In this document: one piece after another, positions 6,874 to 15,727 of the stretch | Layout of the letters: every line of letters starts with the position of its first letter | Numbering within the stretch: the first letter of the stretch is position 1 | Origin: an uncultured Bacteroidales bacterium | Lineage (GTDB): Bacteria > Bacteroidota > Bacteroidia > Bacteroidales > F082 | Assembly: GCA_937906455.1 (NCBI GenBank) | Contig: CALCYT010000008.1 | Span: forward strand, 1-28,971 | DNA length: 28,971 nucleotides | Direction: 5' to 3' | Notes under the pieces: model-generated | Database searches by the model: none | Told to the model about the DNA's origin: nothing | Seen by the model: the letters and a program-made list of their open reading frames with translations, nothing else | Translations under genes and position numbers: made by a program

Positions 6874-7893
6874 ATGAAAAAAGTAGCAGTCGTCATATTG
6901 AATTACAACGGCAAGCGATTTCTTGAGAAGTTTCTGCCCAACGTCATCGAGAACAGCTCCGATGTGGCCGAGATCATAGTGGCCGACAACGCTTCCACCG
7001 ACGACTCTGTGACGTTTTTAAAGGCCGCATATCCCGATATACGATTGATTATCAATGATTTTAACGGCGGATTCTCGACAGGATACAATATAGCCTTGCG
7101 TCAAGTTGAGGCGGAGTACTATTGTCTGCTCAACTCCGACATTGAGGTCACTCCGCACTGGATTGAGCCGGTAATCGAATTGATGGACAGCGACAGCAAC
7201 ATTGCCGCATGTCAGCCTAAGATTCTATCATATTACAACAGGGACAAGTTTGAATATGCCGGTGCCGGTGGCGGTTTCATCGACAAATACGGCTATCCCT
7301 TCTGTCGCGGCAGGGTTTTCCAGCACTTAGAGACCGACAGAGGGCAATTTGATGACAACAAAGAGGTGTTTTGGGCAACAGGAGCCTGTATGTTTGTCAG
7401 AGCCGATGTTTATCATCAATTTGGGGGCTTGGACGACAGTTTCTTTGCCCACATGGAGGAAATAGACTTCTGCTGGCGTGTGAAAAACATGGGTTACAAG
7501 GTGATGTACTGCTCACAGTCAAAGATTTACCATATCGGGGGAGGCACTTTGCCTAAAAGTTCTGCGAGAAAGACATATCTTAACTTCCGAAACAACCTGT
7601 CGCTGCTTATGAAAAATCTTCCGAAGGGCAGTGTTTTCGGGACAATATCATACCGAATAATGCTTGATTGGATTGCCGCTCTCAAATTCCTTTTCGAGGG
7701 ATGTCTTGGTGATTTTTGGGCTGTTATGAGAGCTCATTTGAGTTTTTACAGGCATCTTCCATCCTTGAAAAAGAAAAGAAACGCACTCGTTCACAAGCAC
7801 GTCTCGCAAATTTACCAAAAAAACATCGTTTTCAAGCATTTTTTAGAGCATAAAAAGCTTTACGGCGAGCTAAATGAGAAGGATTTTTCGTGA
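6874..7893 (+). CDS. Family 2 glycosyltransferase, rhamnosyltransferase-like
   Basis: The 339-aa protein has the GT2 GT-A nucleotide-sugar fold signature: VAVVILNYNGK at the N-terminus, ADNASTDDS (Asp38 region) and LLNSDIEV (Asp89, the DxD-like metal site). The acceptor half has FWATGACMFVRADVYHQFGG, then FAHMEEIDFCWRVK with the acidic pair expected of the catalytic base region. The C-terminal 80 residues are basic and amphipathic, which may hold it at the inner face of the membrane. It resembles enzymes that add rhamnose or similar sugars to cell-surface glycans; donor and acceptor cannot be read from the sequence. The start MKKVAVV is unambiguous. It is convergent with aroQ, with 16 bp between stops. 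Confidence 0.9.
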   Translation: MKKVAVVILNYNGKRFLEKFLPNVIENSSDVAEIIVADNASTDDSVTFLKAAYPDIRLIINDFNGGFSTGYNIALRQVEAEYYCLLNSDIEVTPHWIEPVIELMDSDSNIAACQPKILSYYNRDKFEYAGAGGGFIDKYGYPFCRGRVFQHLETDRGQFDDNKEVFWATGACMFVRADVYHQFGGLDDSFFAHMEEIDFCWRVKNMGYKVMYCSQSKIYHIGGGTLPKSSARKTYLNFRNNLSLLMKNLPKGSVFGTISYRIMLDWIAALKFLFEGCLGDFWAVMRAHLSFYRHLPSLKKKRNALVHKHVSQIYQKNIVFKHFLEHKKLYGELNEKDFS

Positions 7894-7909
7894 TCTCTGA
7901 AGTTTTTCA

Positions 7910-8344
7910 TCAGTTTTTAGCGGAGACAAGATTAATCAAGAAGTCAACAGCCTCCTCATAACCTTTAAGTCCGTGTCCCACAATTGATTTCGCAGCAGCT
8001 TCAGCCACAAATGAATGATGTCTATAGTCTTCCCTCTCATAAATATTTGAAATATGCACCTCGACAACAGGGATGCCGACAGCCCTCACCGTGTCAGCCA
8101 AGGCTATAGAGGTATGACAATAGCCACCGGGGTTAAACACCACGCCGTCGTATTTTCCCATTGCATCCTGCAGTTTATCGATTAAAACGCCTTCATGATT
8201 CGACTGGAATGTGTCAATCACGATGCCGTCAAAACGTTTGGAGACCTCTTTGAGATATTCCTCAAGTGATTGATTACCATATATTTCCGGTTCACGTTTG
8301 CCGATAAGGTTTAGATTAGGTCCGTTTAAAATCAAAATCCTCAT
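7910..8344 (-). CDS. aroQ: 3-dehydroquinate dehydratase, type II
   Basis: AroQ dehydrates 3-dehydroquinate to 3-dehydroshikimate in the shikimate pathway, in the cytoplasm. The 144-aa length is typical of type II enzymes. Visible signatures are NGPNLNLIGKREPEIYG with Arg17 and catalytic Tyr22, QSNHEG, FNPGGYCHTSIALAD with Asn71 and His77, and VEVHISN with His97. These fit the known active-site spacing. I use the ATG at 8344, which makes the protein begin MRILIL; a GTG at 8353 would overlap the stop of the ATPase gene. It is the last gene of the minus-strand operon, 5 nt after the ATPase stop, and is probably translationally coupled. Confidence 0.96.
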   Translation of the reverse strand: MRILILNGPNLNLIGKREPEIYGNQSLEEYLKEVSKRFDGIVIDTFQSNHEGVLIDKLQDAMGKYDGVVFNPGGYCHTSIALADTVRAVGIPVVEVHISNIYEREDYRHHSFVAEAAAKSIVGHGLKGYEEAVDFLINLVSAKN

Positions 8345-8349
8345 AACAA

Positions 8350-11067
8350 TCACATTTTTTTAATAAGCCGCAGTATCTCGCCCACGATGACGACCGGGCA
8401 GGTGCCGAAGAAACATATCAGCCAGTCTTGCCATTGAAGTGGCTCGACGCCAAACATTTCCGCTCCGAATGTTATAATCAGGAAATGGCCGATTAAAATT
8501 ATAGCCAATGCCAGTTCGAATCCGCTGAAAGCCCTTGTGGGATTGCTAAATGCCGACTTTCCTGTATGATACGCCTTTGCGTTGAACAGGTTCCAAAACT
8601 GCATAAAAACAAATATTGTAAACGTCAAGGAATGCTCATAAACAGTATAATCATTAGGGTCAGCGATTTTGAAGTTGAAGTAATTGGCCATATAATCCTT
8701 TATTGAGAAATCCATGAGTGATGACACTTCGACATGTTTGAAATATTGGACAAATCCGAATATTATCACCAAGAACAGCACTCCGACTGTAATTATGGAG
8801 CTTATCATTGGTTTGGTGAGGATATGAGCGTCTTTGAGGCGTGGTTTCTCGTTCATCACGCTATGTGACGGTGGCAATGATGCCAATGCGAGTGCGGCGA
8901 AGGTGTCCATTATCAGATTCACCCAAAGCATTTGTGTGACAGTAAGCACGGCATCTGTTCCGAGGAGAGAGCCGAGCATCACTATGAGGCAAGCCGCCAC
9001 ATTGATAGTCATCTGGAACAATATAAAACGCTGGATATTCAGGTAGAGCGAGCGTCCCCACAGCACAGCCTTCTCGATACTCTTGAATGAGTTATCGAGA
9101 ATGGTTATGTCAGATGCCTCTTTTGCCACTGTAGTGCCGTCACCCATCGACAGTCCCACATGAGCAGCTTTGAGGGCGGGTGCATCGTTGGTGCCGTCGC
9201 CTGTCACAGCGACAACTTCACCTATTGCCTGAAGAAGTCTCACCAAGCGTTCCTTATCCATAGGGCGTGCTCGCGACATTATCTTTATCAATGGGATACG
9301 GCGTTTGGCCTCTTCGTCGGAGAGAGCCTCAAAATCCTTGCCGGAGATGTGATTAAAGTCCTTTTGGTCGGTATCTTCCCACAAACCGAGCTGACGAGCT
9401 ATTTCTATTGCTGTGTCAGGGGTGTCGCCTGTCACGATTTTGACATCGATGCCGGCATTCATGCAGCTTTTAATGGCTTCAGCGACATCAGGACGGATAG
9501 GGTCGGCAATAGCCACCGCCGCCACAAAGATGAGGTTGTCCGCAATAAGATTATCTGTCTCAGGGTCGAAAGACTGTTCATCGGGGTCGGCCTCCTTATA
9601 TGCTATCACCAGGGTCCTCATTGCACGCTTGTTATATGCAACAAGCTGATTTTCAATGTCATTCACATAAGGAGCAATATCAACGACACCATCTTTCGTA
9701 GCAATTTTATTACAATGTGCCAATATTATCTCAGGTGCGCCTTTCACATAAAACATCGGCTTATGGTACACCTTCGAGTCAACGATGGTTACCATGAATT
9801 TATATTTTGTAGAAAAAGGCACCTGATAGAGAAGGCTCATGTCATCGCGATAATCGCAATAGTTAACTCCTTGATTATAAAGCCATAACAGCAATGCGCC
9901 TTCTGTTGGATTGCCTATAGCCTTAACTTTTTTCGAGTCGGTCATATCAAGAAATGCCGTAGTATTGACAGATATGCCCTCCTTAATGATGTCATTAATG
10001 TCGCAATAGGAAAGTATATCATTGACAGTCATCTGGTTACGTGTTAGTGTACCCGTTTTGTCGGTACAAATGACTGTTGATGCGCCCATTGTCTCGCAGG
10101 CGTGCATTTTTCTGACCAAGTTATTGGTTGACAACATTCTACGCATGCTAAGGGCGAGACTGAGTGTGACGCTCATCGGGAGTCCTTCAGGCACTGCCAC
10201 CACGATTATAGCCACGGCGATCATCAGGCTATTCAGGAAATATTGGGCAAATTCTATCCAATTGACATCAGACAGGCTGTCACATTGGGCAAAAAACATC
10301 ACAAAACGGGCAATGAGTATCAGTGCGGCTATGATATAACTCGCGTAACAAATCACATGGCCCAATTTGTTGAGTTGAATATTAAGTGGTGTTTTTACAT
10401 TATTATCGATTTGGGAGCCTTTGTAAACTTTTCCCCATTCGGTGGAGTCCCCCACCCTTTCGACTTGCATAACACCATGACCGTCAATGATTTTACTACC
10501 GCGCATAACCCAATTTGAGGGATATGTGGCATCATTTTTAAACTCATTCTCGTCGATGGTTTTTCTTGCCATCGGTTCGCCGGTGAGGTCGGACTCATTG
10601 ACTTGCAATGAGAAGGCGTCGAGAAGGATGCCGTCGGCAGGCACTTCATCGCCTGTTTCGATGATGACGATGTCGCCCACCACAACATCGCGGCGTTGGA
10701 CGAGGGTGACGTTACCGTCACGGACGACCTTCACCGTTTCCTCATCATTGACTTGGTTAAGGATCTCGAATTTTTTGTTTGCGCTCAGTTCAAACACGAA
10801 TCCCACCATTGTAGCAAGCAAGATAGCGACAAATATTCCAAGCGGTTCAAACAACACGCTTGTGCCTTGGTCGGTTGTAATGTATTGATATACAGACACC
10901 AGCACCGACAATAGCAGGGCAACGAGAAGGATTTCTATGATAGGATCCCTGAATTTGCCGAGAAACCGGTGAAAAACCGTCTCCTTTTTTGGAGGAGTAA
11001 GGATATTAAAGCCGTGCTTCGCACGGCTTTCGTTAACTTGTTCAGAACTAAGCCCTTGATATTTCAT
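8350..11067 (-). CDS. P-type calcium-transporting ATPase, PMCA-like
   Basis: The 905-aa inner-membrane pump has all P-type landmarks: TGE actuator motif at 162-164, PEGLP at 293-297 in the ion-binding helix, phosphorylation Asp336 in CTDKTGTLT, KGAPE at 442-446, and TGDGTNDAPAL from 622. The P-E-G-L-P motif, the N-terminal cation-ATPase domain and a C-terminal set of about six membrane helices fit P2-type calcium pumps, closest to the PMCA-like group common in Bacteroides. It should export calcium from the cytoplasm; the ion is inferred from family. The ATG at 11067 overlaps the TGA of the upstream lipoprotein gene (TGATG), so the two are coupled. A perfect 10-bp inverted repeat lies inside codons 13-20. 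Confidence 0.93.
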   Translation of the reverse strand: MKYQGLSSEQVNESRAKHGFNILTPPKKETVFHRFLGKFRDPIIEILLVALLLSVLVSVYQYITTDQGTSVLFEPLGIFVAILLATMVGFVFELSANKKFEILNQVNDEETVKVVRDGNVTLVQRRDVVVGDIVIIETGDEVPADGILLDAFSLQVNESDLTGEPMARKTIDENEFKNDATYPSNWVMRGSKIIDGHGVMQVERVGDSTEWGKVYKGSQIDNNVKTPLNIQLNKLGHVICYASYIIAALILIARFVMFFAQCDSLSDVNWIEFAQYFLNSLMIAVAIIVVAVPEGLPMSVTLSLALSMRRMLSTNNLVRKMHACETMGASTVICTDKTGTLTRNQMTVNDILSYCDINDIIKEGISVNTTAFLDMTDSKKVKAIGNPTEGALLLWLYNQGVNYCDYRDDMSLLYQVPFSTKYKFMVTIVDSKVYHKPMFYVKGAPEIILAHCNKIATKDGVVDIAPYVNDIENQLVAYNKRAMRTLVIAYKEADPDEQSFDPETDNLIADNLIFVAAVAIADPIRPDVAEAIKSCMNAGIDVKIVTGDTPDTAIEIARQLGLWEDTDQKDFNHISGKDFEALSDEEAKRRIPLIKIMSRARPMDKERLVRLLQAIGEVVAVTGDGTNDAPALKAAHVGLSMGDGTTVAKEASDITILDNSFKSIEKAVLWGRSLYLNIQRFILFQMTINVAACLIVMLGSLLGTDAVLTVTQMLWVNLIMDTFAALALASLPPSHSVMNEKPRLKDAHILTKPMISSIITVGVLFLVIIFGFVQYFKHVEVSSLMDFSIKDYMANYFNFKIADPNDYTVYEHSLTFTIFVFMQFWNLFNAKAYHTGKSAFSNPTRAFSGFELALAIILIGHFLIITFGAEMFGVEPLQWQDWLICFFGTCPVVIVGEILRLIKKM
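11008..11030. repeat. Perfect inverted repeat within the start of the ATPase gene
   Basis: AAAGCCGTGC (11008-11017) and GCACGGCTTT (11021-11030) are exact reverse complements separated by TTC. On the coding strand the loop region reads GCGAAGC, a sequence known to form an unusually stable DNA mini-hairpin. It lies 38-60 nt after the first base of the ATPase start codon. Confidence 0.9.
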
Positions 11068-11639
11068 CAGTTGTTGCTATATTCTTCGAGAGCTTTGTAA
11101 AAATCGTTTTTGTATTGATCCTGTTTGAAGTCGATTTTCAACTCCTTGTCGGCGTCCATTGTCTCGACAACGGTTTTATAAACCTCTTCCGTTGAGAATT
11201 CAACACAAACATAGACAGCGATTTTACCCGGAGTGAGCTTGCTTGGCTGTGCGTCCCAGCATGTCACAGGGGTGTTTTTGAGTTTGCCTTTGATAACGCC
11301 AACAGATTGGATAGTACCTTTAGCGATGTTTTTCACATCGGTGGCATCACGGTGTTGTTGTGTGAACTGGTCAACAGATCTTTGGACAACAGACTCAATC
11401 ATTGCCTGTATTCCATCACGAGCATTCTGTTCAGCGAAAATACGAGCTGATTGGATGTCGTACTCACTTTCGGCCAATGTCTGGGCAAGATACTTGAATT
11501 CACCCTTTGTTGCCGTGCAGTTCGGGCATGGCATTGATGAAGGTTGATTCGGCGACTGTGCAGTTTCTTTGCTTGAGCCGCATGACATCACTACTAATGA
11601 GAGCAATGCCATTCCTAAAAACAAATTGATTTTTTTCAT
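11067..11639 (-). CDS. LPP20-like outer-envelope lipoprotein (E)
   Basis: The 190-aa protein has a lipoprotein signal with lipobox LVVMSC, making Cys20 the lipidated residue, followed by a Ser/Gln/Pro-rich tether. The body contains an LPP20-like stretch: SEYDIQSARIFAEQNARDGI then QAMIESVVQRSV, an Ala-rich helix pattern, and a beta region ending AVYVCVEFS. LPP20 domains occur in envelope lipoproteins near flagellar or secretion loci in other phyla, and in Bacteroidota in non-flagellar settings like this one. Two Cys in PCPNC may form a disulfide or bind metal. It follows the other LPP20-like gene by 35 bp and overlaps the calcium ATPase by 1 bp. Confidence 0.82.
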   Translation of the reverse strand: MKKINLFLGMALLSLVVMSCGSSKETAQSPNQPSSMPCPNCTATKGEFKYLAQTLAESEYDIQSARIFAEQNARDGIQAMIESVVQRSVDQFTQQHRDATDVKNIAKGTIQSVGVIKGKLKNTPVTCWDAQPSKLTPGKIAVYVCVEFSTEEVYKTVVETMDADKELKIDFKQDQYKNDFYKALEEYSNN

Positions 11640-11674
11640 GATAATTAGATTTTAATTTGTAAATAAAGTTTGAT

Positions 11675-12607
11675 TTATCTCATTTTAAAAAATGCTTTTT
11701 CCTTAACGAATTTGGAGCCGAAACGGAAGCTCACCTCGATGTAATTGTCGTCTTGTTCGTAGCAATACTCTGAGTTATAATTGATTACCATCTTATCACC
11801 CATTGTTTTCATATTAAACTGAGCCGCGCAATTAGATTTCATGCGAGGTTTTTGGGATGTTGTGATAGTCTGTCCGTTATAAACAAGCTGTATTGTGAGT
11901 TTTCCCGGCTCATTTCTGACGACCTCAATAATGATATTATCATACACGGCGATATATCTGTTGACGAGTCCCTCGACGGCAAAATAACGCGCGTCGTCGG
12001 CACCTATTTCCTTTGACAAAGCGCCCAAGGCGGTGATGGCGTCATCAACTTGCTCGACGGTCTGAATATTATCAAGACCTTCTTCAAATCCGTTGATTCT
12101 CTCGTCAATTTCTTTCTCGTGTTTTTCGTATGCCGTCACAAGTTCCACGAGGTCGAACTGTGAGAACGGGTATTTAACATACATGTTATAATACTGTTCG
12201 TCTGTTTTTTTGTTACGATACAGCTCATGATACACGTCGGCTTTAGTGATGCTAACGCCTTGAATAGCAGGCATTTTAGCTATTTTAGATGTTGATTCTA
12301 TTGACATTGTGGCATTCGTGCTTGCATTAGTGCCGTCAACGGTTTTCTGCGTATATGAATTCACTGTACGCATCACATTTGTCGCCACTGACGATGCTAT
12401 TTCGGCACGCACTTTCTGCATCGCGTCAGCTTTCACCTCTTCGAGAGTAGGTTTATCAGATTGCACGATGATGAATCCTTTCACGCTACCTTTACCCACC
12501 CATTCGGGTTTGTCGCCGCTTTTCTCAACAAGTTTGAAGCCTTTCTTCTGCGCCATAGTGCATAGAGGGAGCATCAAGGAGAGGGCTATTACTAATATCT
12601 TTTTCAT
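11675..12607 (-). CDS. Exported LPP20-like protein (D)
   Basis: The 310-aa protein has a signal peptide ending LCTMAQ and no lipobox Cys at the cleavage site, so it is probably periplasmic or loosely bound. Residues about 32-160 carry LPP20-like features: KPEWVGKGSVKGFIIV, then LEEVKADAMQKVRAEIASSV and further polar helices. A coiled, acidic segment (about 165-210, YEKHEKEIDERINGFEEGLD) and a C-terminal beta domain (about 225-305) follow. I do not recognise the C-terminal domain. It sits 11 bp after gene C and 35 bp before lipoprotein E, both on the same strand. Confidence 0.82.
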   Translation of the reverse strand: MKKILVIALSLMLPLCTMAQKKGFKLVEKSGDKPEWVGKGSVKGFIIVQSDKPTLEEVKADAMQKVRAEIASSVATNVMRTVNSYTQKTVDGTNASTNATMSIESTSKIAKMPAIQGVSITKADVYHELYRNKKTDEQYYNMYVKYPFSQFDLVELVTAYEKHEKEIDERINGFEEGLDNIQTVEQVDDAITALGALSKEIGADDARYFAVEGLVNRYIAVYDNIIIEVVRNEPGKLTIQLVYNGQTITTSQKPRMKSNCAAQFNMKTMGDKMVINYNSEYCYEQDDNYIEVSFRFGSKFVKEKAFFKMR

Positions 12608-12618
12608 AACAATTAAAT

Positions 12619-13167
12619 TTATTCAAAAATCCATGACACGTCAGGCGTTGAATCTCCGGAAGATTCAGTTTCCTCGATGGCTGTATAATACTCTATGGCC
12701 CGTTGTTTGCCTAAAGTGATGAGTTTCTTGAACTTAGGGTCACGAGCCTGTATTGACTTTATAGCTTTGGCCACAGCCTTGTCAGCGTTGTCGTCCATAC
12801 CTTTTTTGGTAATCATCTCTTGTGATAGAATCACCTTATTAATATTATCGACGAAATAAAACGCCACTTCCACCTCAGACATAAACTGCGGTGGTATTGA
12901 AGTTGTCGCGTTTTTTGAGAGCACTGTCACTGATGTTACGATAAGGAAACGGTTCTCGTTAGACGATGCGCCGAGTCCGTTCAATGTAACAGCTTGATTC
13001 ACACGATTATAAAGCACAGTGAGAGCATCGCCTTTGATGTCTTTGTTGACAGGCATCAGCACCCTGACAGGAATCATCTGTTCGAGTGTCATCTCCGTCT
13101 GTGCCTTGAGCATGTTGCCCGAGAGGAGTACCAGCAATGCCAGCAATAATGATTTGATGTTTTTCAT
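12619..13167 (-). CDS. Small exported protein of a Bacteroidota-specific family (C)
   Basis: The 182-aa protein starts with a signal peptide (ending NMLKAQ). Its core reads NRVNQAVTLNGLGASSNENR, FLIVTSVTVLSKNATTSIPP and VEVAFYFVD. I recall a family of small secreted Bacteroidota proteins with the same theme (N-G-[LI]-G ... RF.[IL]T ... [VI]L.K..T...PP), often coded beside CsgG-, LPP20- or DUF6175-like genes, but cannot name it. The fold may be related to domains that oligomerise in envelope complexes. Gaps are 16 bp to A2 and 11 bp to D. Confidence 0.8.
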   Translation of the reverse strand: MKNIKSLLLALLVLLSGNMLKAQTEMTLEQMIPVRVLMPVNKDIKGDALTVLYNRVNQAVTLNGLGASSNENRFLIVTSVTVLSKNATTSIPPQFMSEVEVAFYFVDNINKVILSQEMITKKGMDDNADKAVAKAIKSIQARDPKFKKLITLGKQRAIEYYTAIEETESSGDSTPDVSWIFE

Positions 13168-13183
13168 TTCGATTCAGTTTTAA

Positions 13184-14617
13184 TTACAAAATCAGCCAAG
13201 CCTCGCTTGGTCCGCGCATATAAATAGTACTTTCAACATTGAAATTGTTTCTCAGATAGCTCTGTAATCCTTGCAGATAGCTTTGAGAGTCAACACGTTG
13301 CACAGCGTTACGTCTGCCGACTTTTGTCAGTGGTATCATCACCTGGTTGAATGTCAAGACATTAGGGCTGATGATTCTGGTCGGGTTGTTGTCAACGGTA
13401 TTGTCTTGGAGCCAGTAATAGATGATGTCGCCGAGTGCCGTCTGTTCGCCTTCAAACATAAACATAGTACGAAGGAGGTCATATTCAGAGTTATCGGTCT
13501 TCTTGATTTTGACGGTTATCTGGCGTCCGTTTTTCGACATGTTCAAAAATTCGTCTTGTAATTTTTTGCAGAACATATCCATGTGGTTCAGCACGGCTTC
13601 TTCTAACAAAGAGTTGATTGTGGCGGAGTTAGACGGCTTACCGTCGCCGTGGGCATGAGCTATCTCACGAGCGTTGGCACTGACATCGACGGCGCGCATA
13701 TTTATGGATATATAGCGTCCGGTGCCTTTTTCCATCACTTCAAAGTCGAGGTCAACGAGGAAATCGACATTAGCTGTACGTTTGATGCGGTCGATTGGCG
13801 ATTCCATGACATTGCCGTCCAGACCATAGTCATCACCTATCAGAGCGTTTTCCTGTTGTTCTTGTTTCATACTCTTCAAGAGGAACTCAAGGCTTTGAGT
13901 CTCAATGCCTTTGCTATTGAATATCTCATTAAGTGACGCTATCACCAAACGAAGGTCACGGCTATCTTCTCTGCCGAAGATGTCATAATCGGTGATTGTT
14001 TGCTCGCGTCCGTTCTCGTCTTTCCATTTCTGGACGTAGCCCATTTCGTTGCAATAGACGTCGGAAGGCACGACCATCAGAATAGGTTTGGCATATTTTC
14101 CCGCCTCGGTATTCTTGATATTCTCGGCATAGCCTTTTTCCTGCATATATTTCACGAGTTCGTCGTAAAGCACCTGAACGTCAACGGAAATGTTATATTC
14201 CTTGCCTGATTTCACCGATTGAGGATTACCTGTTTTATTGATAAAACGATGATATTGTCCTCCAGGGGCTTTTTTTGTCGGGAGGGCGAGGAATCCCTCG
14301 AAGAAAGCTATGTTTTCCTCTGCTTTTGCATACGACACTATGGCCGGGGTGGCTTTTGTATTGCCGGAGGCTGCTATTCCGCGGAACAGGCAAGCCGCCA
14401 CAGCGTCGCGTTTTGCCATCTCAACTCCTTCGGTGGCATCTTTAGCATTAGTTGTTACGGTGAACACCTTAGTCCCGTCCTGCCCCACTCCAATGTATTG
14501 AACCTCATACTGTTGGTCAAGGACAGAGCGTTTCTCGTTCTGTTTCTGCGCAAATGCGGCATTAGCTATCAAGCACAGAGCCAAAGCATTTAAAAAAACT
14601 GATTTTATCTTGTTCAT
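13184..14617 (-). CDS. Exported protein A2, paralogue of A1
   Basis: The 477-aa protein begins at ATG 14617 (MNKIKS), giving a signal peptide that ends NAAFAQ; a longer reading from 14638 adds residues that do not fit a signal. The N-terminal part has an Ala-rich LPP20-like helix (EGVEMAKRDAVAACLFRGIA). The C-terminal two thirds carry KPILMVVPSDVYC, FGREDSRDLRL, DRIKRTANVDFLVDLDF and DNTVDNNPTR, shared almost word for word with A1. The P-x-[IL]-M-V-V-P opening recalls the DUF6175 family of Bacteroidota; this is from memory and unverified. The protein ends MRGPSEAWLIL. Function unknown; probably periplasmic or surface. It is 11 bp after B2 and 16 bp before C. Confidence 0.85.
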   Translation of the reverse strand: MNKIKSVFLNALALCLIANAAFAQKQNEKRSVLDQQYEVQYIGVGQDGTKVFTVTTNAKDATEGVEMAKRDAVAACLFRGIAASGNTKATPAIVSYAKAEENIAFFEGFLALPTKKAPGGQYHRFINKTGNPQSVKSGKEYNISVDVQVLYDELVKYMQEKGYAENIKNTEAGKYAKPILMVVPSDVYCNEMGYVQKWKDENGREQTITDYDIFGREDSRDLRLVIASLNEIFNSKGIETQSLEFLLKSMKQEQQENALIGDDYGLDGNVMESPIDRIKRTANVDFLVDLDFEVMEKGTGRYISINMRAVDVSANAREIAHAHGDGKPSNSATINSLLEEAVLNHMDMFCKKLQDEFLNMSKNGRQITVKIKKTDNSEYDLLRTMFMFEGEQTALGDIIYYWLQDNTVDNNPTRIISPNVLTFNQVMIPLTKVGRRNAVQRVDSQSYLQGLQSYLRNNFNVESTIYMRGPSEAWLIL

Positions 14618-14628
14618 AACATAAAAAT

Positions 14629-15216
14629 TTATTTCCAATTTATCGGGATGTTTCTCATTTCAATCAAGCATTCGCCGATTTTAAAGCTCATCACCGGCAG
14701 CACTTTGTTTTGCGAAGGATTGATTTTTCCGGGCACTTCCACTGTTGTCTTCACGGGGATGTCGGTCACGGTGCTGAAGTCGCTTGTTGACCCCCCTCTG
14801 GAATGTTCGTTACCCTCGCAATCGTAAGCCACGAAGCTACCGCCGACATACATACGTTTGTTAACATCGTGATTAGTGAATCTAATAGTAAGTGTCAGTA
14901 TTTGCGATGACTTGCTTCCGATTAGAGAGACGAACTCCACGTCGAGCCATTCATCGCAAGGGTTAGAGATAGTCATTTCCTTGTCTGCCTTAGGTTTTGG
15001 TTGCTCCTCGGCTTTTTGTTTCGGAGTTGCAGTCATTGGTGTGACTTCTTCTGTCTGTTCGGTTTTTTTCCGGCTGATTTTCTTTTCTCTCTTGGTGGTG
15101 TTGTCCCTCGCCTTGAGAGTCTGCTGCTCAAACGGGTCGTCTGATTGTGCGAAAGCCATTTCCGGCACCACCGAGACAAACATCAATGCGATTAAAACAT
15201 AAATCAACTTTTTCAT
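14629..15216 (-). CDS. Exported protein B2, paralogue of lipoprotein B1
   Basis: The 195-aa protein starts at ATG 15216 (a TTG two codons earlier is less likely). A signal peptide ending MAFAQ is followed by a low-complexity, Lys/Glu/Thr/Pro-rich linker (about 25-80). The beta-rich C-terminal domain (about 85-195) reads CDEWLDVEFVSLIGSKSSQ, RFTNHDVNKRMYVGGSFVAY and VPGKINPSQNK, and ends MRNIPINWK. The same domain makes up nearly all of B1. B2 differs from B1 in lacking a lipobox and having the long charged linker, so it may span part of the periplasm as a soluble protein. Function unknown. Confidence 0.84.
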   Translation of the reverse strand: MKKLIYVLIALMFVSVVPEMAFAQSDDPFEQQTLKARDNTTKREKKISRKKTEQTEEVTPMTATPKQKAEEQPKPKADKEMTISNPCDEWLDVEFVSLIGSKSSQILTLTIRFTNHDVNKRMYVGGSFVAYDCEGNEHSRGGSTSDFSTVTDIPVKTTVEVPGKINPSQNKVLPVMSFKIGECLIEMRNIPINWK

Positions 15217-15238
15217 ATTCAATAAATTAAGTTAACAA

Positions 15239-15706
15239 TTATTTCTTTTCATCTTTAATTTTTTTCCAAATAATCGGCACGTTGCGCAATTCAACACGGC
15301 AGTTATCGATGTCAAATGCGATTATCGCCATTTTTTTCACTTTTCTCGGCACTGCTTTTCCGGGGATTTCCAAGGAGAAATACACTTTTTTGTCGGTGAG
15401 TGCCTCGTATTGGGTGCTTCTGTTGGAATTATGCGGAACACCTTCTGTGTCATACGCAATCAGATTTCCGCCCACTCTGAGGTCTTTATTGACATCTCTG
15501 TTGATAAATCTGCCGTTAAGCACTATTGTCTGTTCTTTTTTATCACCTATCAGAGAGATAAGTTTGAAATCCAATTCCTCATTTTCGCAGTTATTGCTAA
15601 TCTCGATACTTTTGTTCGAGTATTTTATTTTATGATAAATCGTGTTGCATGACGATGACATCATCATGATTACGGCGACACCAAACAATAAAAATATTTT
15701 TCTCAT
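15239..15706 (-). CDS. Lipoprotein B1, paralogue of B2
   Basis: The 155-aa protein has a lipoprotein signal with SSSC, Cys20 being the lipidation site. The domain after it (about 38-150) matches B2 along its length: CENEELDFKLISLIGDKKEQ, RFINRDVNKDLRVGGNLIAY and IPGKAVP, ending LRNVPIIWK. The domain looks like an immunoglobulin-like beta sandwich with a conserved N/H-D-V-N-K loop; I do not recognise a named family. It lies 21 bp after A1 and 16 bp before B2, so A1, B1, B2 and A2 are one transcription unit. Confidence 0.84.
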   Translation of the reverse strand: MRKIFLLFGVAVIMMMSSSCNTIYHKIKYSNKSIEISNNCENEELDFKLISLIGDKKEQTIVLNGRFINRDVNKDLRVGGNLIAYDTEGVPHNSNRSTQYEALTDKKVYFSLEIPGKAVPRKVKKMAIIAFDIDNCRVELRNVPIIWKKIKDEKK

Positions 15707-15727
15707 ATCACTAATTTTTCGTACAAA

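Noticed and set aside
8345..8353. GTG start for aroQ overlapping the ATPase stop
   Set aside because: The ATG three codons later matches the family N-terminus (MRILILNGPN).
9160..9888. A 242-codon plus-strand open frame inside the calcium ATPase
   Set aside because: It is antisense to conserved ATPase motifs and has no recognisable domain or promoter.
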